Shown here in pieces: positions 12,629 through 17,061 of a DNA stretch of 17,061 nucleotides. Both the position numbers and the translations under genes were made by a program. This DNA is from CAYOYK01 sp964408185 (GTDB lineage: Bacteria > Bacillota > Clostridia > Christensenellales > Aristaeellaceae): the NCBI GenBank assembly GCA_964408185.1, contig CAYOYK010000050.1:1-17061 (forward strand), given 5' to 3'. The notes under the pieces were generated by a model, which had not been told where the DNA came from, made no database searches, and saw only the letters and a program-made list of their open reading frames with translations. Numbering within the stretch: position 1 is the stretch's first letter; every line of letters begins with the position of its first letter.

Positions 12629-14032
12629 TTACCTGCTGCGGACGTGCCGCTTGCGGCTGCGCGCCAGCAGCGCCAGCCCCGCGCCGGACAGCAGCGCCAG
12701 CCCCAGCCAAAGCCCGGTATGGCTGTCGTCTCCGGTTTTGGGGTATGTGACGGGCGCGGTAACGGTCACTCTGGCCACGCTGCTGTTTACAGCGGTTACG
12801 CCGGCAGCGGATACCTGACACAGGTAGTAGTAGGTCCCGGCGGTCAAGCCGGTGGGAATGGCAAAGGTCGCGCCCGTGCCAAGGGAGCCGCCGCTTATCG
12901 TACCGCCCGCGTTGCAGGCGTACCAGTTGTAGGTGGGGGTAGCGCTGTTGGAAACGGTGGCGGCGGCGCTTAAGCTGCCTGATACACCGCCTAGGGGGAA
13001 TGTGGAAGCCGCGGCAGGCTGTGTGGTTACGGTAATGCTGTGCGGCGCGGTCACGGTCACTCTGGCCACGCTGCTGTTTACGGCGGTTGCGCCGGCAGCG
13101 GATACCTGACACAGGTAGTAGTAGGTCCCGGCGGTCAAGCCGGTGGGAACGGCAAAGGTTGCGCCCGTGCCAAGGGAGCCGCCGCTTATCGTGCCGCCCG
13201 CGTTGCAGGCGTACCAGTTGTAGGCGGGGGTAAAGCCCGGAGCGGCGGTTGCCGCCGCGCTCAGGCTGCCCGCAATACTCCCTTCGGTCTGGCTGGTGGC
13301 AGCGGCGGGCTGTGTGGTAAATGTAAAATGCGGCCGGGTCACGGTAAGGGTGTAGGTGTTGGTGGTGCCGGCCGTATCATTGGCGATAATGAGGATGGGA
13401 ATGGTGTTGTCGCCATAGCTCAGGTTCACGGTGATCGGGCTGCCGCTGCCGGCCGCGGTACCGTCCACGATCATGCCGGCCACGCCGGTGCCGGTGCTGA
13501 GCGTGGGCCTAAAGGTAAGGCTGCTTGTGGAGCTTGGCACCGTGGCGGTGTAAGAATACACATCTGCCTCAAACGCGGGGGAAAGCGTTCCGGCGGACAG
13601 CGCAAGGCTTTTCAGCGACAGGTCGTAAAACTTGGAGGTGGCGTCCGTGGTCACGGATCCGCCGGATGTGCCAAACTCCAACAAGCCAAAATTATAGAGC
13701 ACCGACCCGTATTCAAGAGAAGGGCCAAGGTTGGCAAAGAGGATCAGACCATAATTGTATATGGTTCCTAAGGTATCACTATCGATGATTGTGCCTGTAG
13801 GGGAACCGAGATGCAACGTTCCTCGAACGGTCAGCGAATAGTCGTGCAGGAAAAGGTTCTCGGAAACATAGAAGGTTTTCCCGGCCGATATCTCCGAATC
13901 GTCTGTGAGATTATAGTCATTCATTACATCCCCCTCCAAGTAATTCACCGCCCGCGCCGCGCCGGGCAGCAAAAACAGCCCCATGCACAGGCACAGCAGA
14001 GCCGCCAAAAGCTTGGTTGACAAATGTTTCAT
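12629..14032 (-). CDS. Sortase-anchored (YPKTG) surface protein with Cadherin-like and Ig-like domains
   Basis: The start is the ATG at 14032, not an upstream ATG, because AAAAGGAG sits 8 bases before it and a signal peptide follows at once (MKHLSTKLLAALLCLCMGLF, then LLPGAARA). The 467-residue product has a beta-rich N-terminal region (about 30-130), then a Cadherin-like beta-sandwich (about 137-230: SLKSLALSAGTLSPAF, YSYTATVP, ANDTAGTTNTYTLTVTR). Two tandem Ig-like repeats with a 97-residue period follow (about 253-329 and 350-426; core YNWYACNAGGTISGG). The cell-wall sorting signal is YPKTGDD (about 429-435), a hydrophobic helix, and the tail RSRKRHVRSR. YPKTG replaces the usual LPxTG. Sortase would link the threonine to the peptidoglycan; no sortase gene is in the window. 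The role is probably adhesion or surface display. Confidence 0.88.
   Translation of the reverse strand: MKHLSTKLLAALLCLCMGLFLLPGAARAVNYLEGDVMNDYNLTDDSEISAGKTFYVSENLFLHDYSLTVRGTLHLGSPTGTIIDSDTLGTIYNYGLILFANLGPSLEYGSVLYNFGLLEFGTSGGSVTTDATSKFYDLSLKSLALSAGTLSPAFEADVYSYTATVPSSTSSLTFRPTLSTGTGVAGMIVDGTAAGSGSPITVNLSYGDNTIPILIIANDTAGTTNTYTLTVTRPHFTFTTQPAAATSQTEGSIAGSLSAAATAAPGFTPAYNWYACNAGGTISGGSLGTGATFAVPTGLTAGTYYYLCQVSAAGATAVNSSVARVTVTAPHSITVTTQPAAASTFPLGGVSGSLSAAATVSNSATPTYNWYACNAGGTISGGSLGTGATFAIPTGLTAGTYYYLCQVSAAGVTAVNSSVARVTVTAPVTYPKTGDDSHTGLWLGLALLSGAGLALLARSRKRHVRSR
12753..13274 (-). repeat. Duplicated 291-bp module encoding two Ig-like repeats
   Basis: Two in-frame copies offset by 291 bases (for example CTGGCCACG at 12771 and 13062). 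The core 61 residues, from YNWYACNAGG to VTVTAP, differ at only two or three positions (V/I, A/V), which indicates a recent duplication or gene conversion. The N-terminal parts of the two copies are more diverged. Confidence 0.85.
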
Positions 14033-14099
14033 TGCGTTTGCTCCTTTTGGGGTGCGCATGTGCGCAGGATATGAAAGGAATGACATAGATTCCCTGTTT

Positions 14100-14128
14100 A
14101 GTGTACCACAGCTTTTGCCTTGGCGCAA
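14100..14128 (-). promoter_or_regulatory. Promoter of the anchored surface-protein gene
   Basis: On the minus strand: TTGCGC (14128-14123), a 17-base spacer, and TACACT (14105-14100) preceded by TGG (extended -10). The predicted leader is about 60 bases. It also contains GGCAAAAGC, which pairs with GCTTTTGCC nearby, so a hairpin overlaps the promoter. Confidence 0.5.
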
Positions 14129-14182
14129 GGGCTTTGGCAAAAGCCTCCGGCGCGTTATTTCCCCCAAATCCGCCGCAGAGTC

Positions 14183-14211
14183 TTGTCAAGGCCCGCCGTC
14201 CCGGTTATAAT
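14183..14211 (+). promoter_or_regulatory. Sigma-A promoter of the synthetase operon
   Basis: TTGTCA (14183-14188), exactly 17 bases, and TATAAT (14206-14211). Transcription would start near 14218. No T-box-like leader fits: only about 50 bases separate the start from the chosen ATG. Confidence 0.8.
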
Positions 14212-14270
14212 GTAAAGATATCGGCAGGGACGGCCCGCCGATGAACCCCCACCGAAAGGCAGGCATCCGT

Positions 14271-15989
14271 ATGGAAAACGAAAAGAGTAACTTTATCTGG
14301 GACGCGATTCGGGAGGATTTGGCCAGCGGCCGCTGCCAGAGCGTGCGCACCCGCTTTCCCCCGGAGCCGAACGGCTACCTGCACATCGGCCATTGCAAGG
14401 CCTTCATTACGGATTTTCTGGCCGCCGAGGCCTTCGGCGGCGTGACCAACCTGCGCTTTGACGATACCAACCCCGCCAAGGAGGAAACCGAGTACGTGGA
14501 AGGGATCGAGGCCGATATCCGCTGGATGGGCTTCGATTGGAAGGGCGGGCTGCACTTTGCCAGCGAGTATTACCCCAAGTGCTATGAGATCGCCGTGGAT
14601 TGGATACGCCGCGGCCTCGCCTATGTGGACGAGCTGAGCGCCGAGGAGATGCGCGCCTACCGCGGCACCCTCACCCAGCCGGGCAAAAACAGCCCCTACC
14701 GCGACCGCCCCATCGAGGAAAGCCTGCGCCTGTTTGAAGAAATGAAGCAGGGCCTGCACGCCGAGGGCAGCATGGTGCTGCGCATGAAGCTGGATATGGC
14801 CTCCCCCAACATGAACATGCGGGATCCCGCCATGTACCGCATCCTCTACAAGGAGCACCACCGCACCGGCAAGACGTGGTGCATCTACCCCATGTACGAC
14901 TTCGCCCACCCCATCGGCGACGCGCTGGAGGGCATCACCCACAGCCTGTGCAGCTTGGAGTACGAGGATCATCGCCCCCTGTACGATTACGTGGTAAACA
15001 CCGCGCAAAACCTGCTGCCCGGCAAGCCCCGGCAGATCGAGTTCAGCCGCCTCAACCTCACCCGCACCATCATGAGCAAGCGCTACCTGCGCATGTTGGT
15101 GGAGGGCGGGTACGTATCCGGCTGGGATGACCCCCGCATGCCCACGCTGTGCGCGCTGCGCCGCAGAGGCTACCCCCCCGCCGCTATCCGCGATTTTATC
15201 GACCGCGTGGGCCTCGCCAAGGCGGACAGCGTTGTGGACTTGGCGCTGCTGGAGCACTGCGTGCGCGAGGCGCTGGGCGATACCGCCCCCCGCGCCATGG
15301 CCGTGCTTGACCCCATCAAGCTCGTGTTTGAAAACTGGCCGGAGGAGCGGGTGGATCGCCTGCCCGTTGAGAACCACCCCGATCATCCCGAATTGGGCAC
15401 GCACGACGCGCCCTTCACGCGCGAGTGCTATATCGAGCGCGAGGACTTTATGGAGGTGCCCGCCAAAAAGTACTTCCGCCTGTTCCTTGGCGGCGAGGTG
15501 CGCCTCAAGGGCGCGTACATCATCCGCGCCGAGCGCTGCGATAAGGATGAAAGCGGCGCCGTGACCTGCGTGTACTGCACCGTGGATTTGGATACCCGCA
15601 ACGGCAGCGAGGGCGCCAACCGCAAGGTCAAGGGCACGCTGCATTGGGTGAGCGCCGCCGAGGGCAGGCCCGCCGAGTTCCGCCTGTACGAGCCGCTGCT
15701 CAACGACGAGAGCGACGACGGCGTGGCCGAGGACAAGCCGGAGGAGGAGGCCGCCGAGGCCGCCAATTCCGCCGATAAAAAGGGCTTCCTCAAGCGGCTC
15801 AACCCGGACAGCCTGTGCGTCAGGCGCGGCTACATCGAGCCGTACCTTGCCGGGGCGAACGCGGGCGACGTGTTCCAGTTCCTGCGCATGGGCTATTTCT
15901 GCAAGGACGCGGATTCCACCGCCGAGCTGCCCGTATTCAACCGTACCGTGGGCCTGCGCGACAGCTTCAAAAAAGAGGTCAAGGCATGA
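14271..15989 (+). CDS. glnS: Glutaminyl-tRNA synthetase
   Basis: This is a class I aminoacyl-tRNA synthetase that charges tRNA-Gln with glutamine in the cytoplasm. I chose the ATG at 14271 (MENEKSNFIWDAI, 572 residues) because AAAGGCAGG precedes it and GlnRS proteins usually begin this way. An in-frame ATG at 14241 has a poor SD. Motifs: PPEPNGYLHIGHCKAF with HIGH at 38-41; FDDTNPAKEETEYVEGI; IYPMYDFAHPIGDALEGITH, the GlnRS-type specificity region; and IMSKRYL (M268-S-K270) in place of KMSKS. The C-terminal beta-barrel anticodon domain runs through TLHWVSA and the end. An acidic Glu/Ala insertion (about residues 480-505, DEDKPEEEAAEAA-like) sits in that domain and is longer than I remember for the family. 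Many Bacillota lack GlnRS and use GatCAB, so its presence is informative. It begins an operon with the GNAT gene and gltX. Confidence 0.93.
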   Translation: MENEKSNFIWDAIREDLASGRCQSVRTRFPPEPNGYLHIGHCKAFITDFLAAEAFGGVTNLRFDDTNPAKEETEYVEGIEADIRWMGFDWKGGLHFASEYYPKCYEIAVDWIRRGLAYVDELSAEEMRAYRGTLTQPGKNSPYRDRPIEESLRLFEEMKQGLHAEGSMVLRMKLDMASPNMNMRDPAMYRILYKEHHRTGKTWCIYPMYDFAHPIGDALEGITHSLCSLEYEDHRPLYDYVVNTAQNLLPGKPRQIEFSRLNLTRTIMSKRYLRMLVEGGYVSGWDDPRMPTLCALRRRGYPPAAIRDFIDRVGLAKADSVVDLALLEHCVREALGDTAPRAMAVLDPIKLVFENWPEERVDRLPVENHPDHPELGTHDAPFTRECYIEREDFMEVPAKKYFRLFLGGEVRLKGAYIIRAERCDKDESGAVTCVYCTVDLDTRNGSEGANRKVKGTLHWVSAAEGRPAEFRLYEPLLNDESDDGVAEDKPEEEAAEAANSADKKGFLKRLNPDSLCVRRGYIEPYLAGANAGDVFQFLRMGYFCKDADSTAELPVFNRTVGLRDSFKKEVKA

Positions 15990-16444
15990 GCGTCTCGCTT
16001 CGGCCCGTCACGCGCGACAACTGGGAGGCCCTCATCGGCCTGACCGTAGCCGAGGAGCAGCGCGAGTTTGTGGCCAGCAACACATATACGCTGGCCGAGA
16101 GCTATGTGTATCCCGCGTGCGTGCCGCTGGGCGTGTACGACGGCGAGACCCCCGTGGGCTTTTGCATGTACGCGCTGGACGAGGACGACGGGGCCTACTG
16201 GGTGTGCCGCCTGATGGTGGACCGCGCCCGGCAGCGCAAGGGCTACGGCCGCGAGGCCCTGCGCCTGCTCATTGCGCGCGTTGCCGCCCTCAAGCCGGAC
16301 AAGCCCGTGCTGTACATCAGCTTCGGGCCGGAAAACGCCGCGGCCAAGGCCCTGTATGAGAGCTTCGGCTTTGCGCCGGACGGCCGCGTGCTGGACGGCG
16401 AGGTGGTGTACCGGCTCGCGCTGCCCTGCGAGGAAACCGTGTAA
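15986..16444 (+). CDS. GNAT-family N-acetyltransferase, polyamine-type-like
   Basis: The 152-residue product starts at an ATGA overlap with the glnS stop, so it is translationally coupled. It has the GNAT fold: MSVSLRPVTRDNWEALIGL, central beta strands around VGFCMYALDED and YWVCRLMVD, the acetyl-CoA pyrophosphate loop RQRKGYGREA (82-91, matching R/Q-x-x-G-x-G/A), and the C-terminal LYISFGPENAAAKALYESFG, where N and Y fit the usual positions for acetyl-CoA contact and general acid. Overall it resembles spermidine/diamine acetyltransferases (BltD/SpeG/PaiA-like), but the substrate cannot be read from sequence. Its place between two synthetase genes hints at a link to translation, such as modifying an aminoacyl group or a ribosomal protein, or simply co-transcription. 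Confidence 0.85.
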   Translation: MSVSLRPVTRDNWEALIGLTVAEEQREFVASNTYTLAESYVYPACVPLGVYDGETPVGFCMYALDEDDGAYWVCRLMVDRARQRKGYGREALRLLIARVAALKPDKPVLYISFGPENAAAKALYESFGFAPDGRVLDGEVVYRLALPCEETV

Positions 16445-16470
16445 TCCCTTATACGAAAGGACTTGAGCCC

Positions 16471-17061
16471 ATGTCTACCGTTCGCACCCGGTTTGCCCCC
16501 AGCCCCACCGGCTATTTGCATCTGGGAGGCCTGCGCACCGCCCTGTATGCCTACCTGTACGCCAAGAAGTACGGCGGCGCGTTCATCCTGCGCATCGAGG
16601 ATACCGATCAGGAGCGCGAGGTGCCCGGCGCGACCGAGCTGATCTACCAAAGCATGCGGCAGGCCGGTTTGCTGTACGACGAGGGCCCGGACGTGGGCGG
16701 CGACTACGGCCCCTACATACAGAGCCAGCGCAAGGACAGCTATTGGCCCTACGCCCTGCAGCTGGTGGAGAGCGGCCACGCCTACCCGTGCTTTTGCACC
16801 AAGGAGGAGCTGGCGGCCCGGCGCGACGCGGCCACCGCGCGCGGCGAGACCTTCAAGTACGACAAGCATTGCATGGCCATCCCGCGCGAGGAGGCCCTGC
16901 GCCGCATGCACAGCGGCGAGCCGTTTGTGATCCGCCAAAACGTGCCCACCACGGGCACGGCCGGCTTTGACGATTTGCTCTTCGGCCATGTGGATACCCC
17001 CTGCGAGATATTGGACGACAACGTGCTCATCAAGGCCGACGGCATGCCCACCTACAACTTT
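16471..17061 (+). CDS. gltX: Glutamyl-tRNA synthetase, 5' part (runs off the window)
   Basis: The ATG at 16471 follows GAAAGGA (16455-16461) and lies 26 bases after the GNAT stop. The 197 visible residues begin MSTVRTRFAPSPTGYLHLGG with the HIGH-type motif HLGG (17-20), then LRTALYAYLYAKKYGGAFIL and RIEDTDQER. These are diagnostic for class I GluRS, with the typical PYIQSQRKDSYWPYAL and PCFCTKEELAARR that follow. The KMSKS region and the anticodon-binding domain are beyond the window, so I cannot say whether the enzyme is discriminating. It is the third gene of the operon started by the promoter at 14183. Confidence 0.95.
   Translation, partial: MSTVRTRFAPSPTGYLHLGGLRTALYAYLYAKKYGGAFILRIEDTDQEREVPGATELIYQSMRQAGLLYDEGPDVGGDYGPYIQSQRKDSYWPYALQLVESGHAYPCFCTKEELAARRDAATARGETFKYDKHCMAIPREEALRRMHSGEPFVIRQNVPTTGTAGFDDLLFGHVDTPCEILDDNVLIKADGMPTYNF

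Noticed and set aside
14100..14143. Riboswitch or T-box upstream of the synthetase operon
   Set aside because: The GCTTTTGCC/GGCAAAAGC pair lies upstream of the glnS transcription start, so it cannot be in that mRNA leader.
14205..15644. 479-codon minus-strand ORF opposite glnS
   Set aside because: It is antisense to unmistakable GlnRS motifs. Its His/Ala/Val-rich product is typical of GC-rich shadows.

Overview
The window looks like a mostly GC-rich chromosomal segment from an uncultured or gut-type member of Bacillota (class Clostridia). The reasons are strong AGGAGG-type ribosome binding sites, TTGaca/TATAAT promoters, a BspA-like leucine-rich repeat protein, a sortase-anchored surface protein with a Cadherin-like and Ig-like architecture, and a gltX-like aminoacyl-tRNA synthetase operon. 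No taxon can be fixed from sequence alone.

Layout. Positions 1-4120 are a mosaic of remnants whose base composition changes abruptly. It runs: an AT-rich AAA-ATPase fragment (+), a truncated LRR surface protein and a broken four-helix membrane protein (both -), a GC-rich block of phage-like remnants in opposite orientations (a toxin-like C-terminus on -, a portal-like C-terminus on +), a two-gene cassette with its own near-consensus promoter (+), and a duplicated double-hairpin terminator. I can restore at least ten reading-frame breaks in the first 3.3 kb by single-base changes. Every break in an A/T run is a missing base, and every break in a G/C run is an extra base. The next 13 kb has none in long ORFs.

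Positions 4385-9256 carry a secreted Pro/Glu-rich protein with a strong terminator, a 620-base gap without a convincing gene, and a 1188-residue SWIM-zinc-finger SNF2 ATPase. The ATPase is interrupted by about 18 tandem five-residue Gly/Ser/Ala repeats. Positions 9378-9768 hold a small stand-alone HTH/coiled-coil protein with a near-perfect promoter and repeated AATGGRA-like sites. A long hairpin separates it from the convergent gene for an acyltransferase-3 domain fused to a second polytopic membrane domain (9909-12248, -). Upstream of that lies a 467-residue YPKTG-anchored surface protein (-) with two near-identical Ig-like repeats, and a divergent promoter pair.

Positions 14183-17061 are a compact translation operon (+): glutaminyl-tRNA synthetase, a GNAT acetyltransferase overlapping it by ATGA, and the 5' part of a glutamyl-tRNA synthetase. 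The envelope genes (secreted protein, acyltransferase, anchored protein) and the synthetase operon look intact and functional. The left 4 kb looks like a recombination and decay zone, or a region with assembly errors. I found no CRISPR array, rRNA, tRNA or complete transposon.
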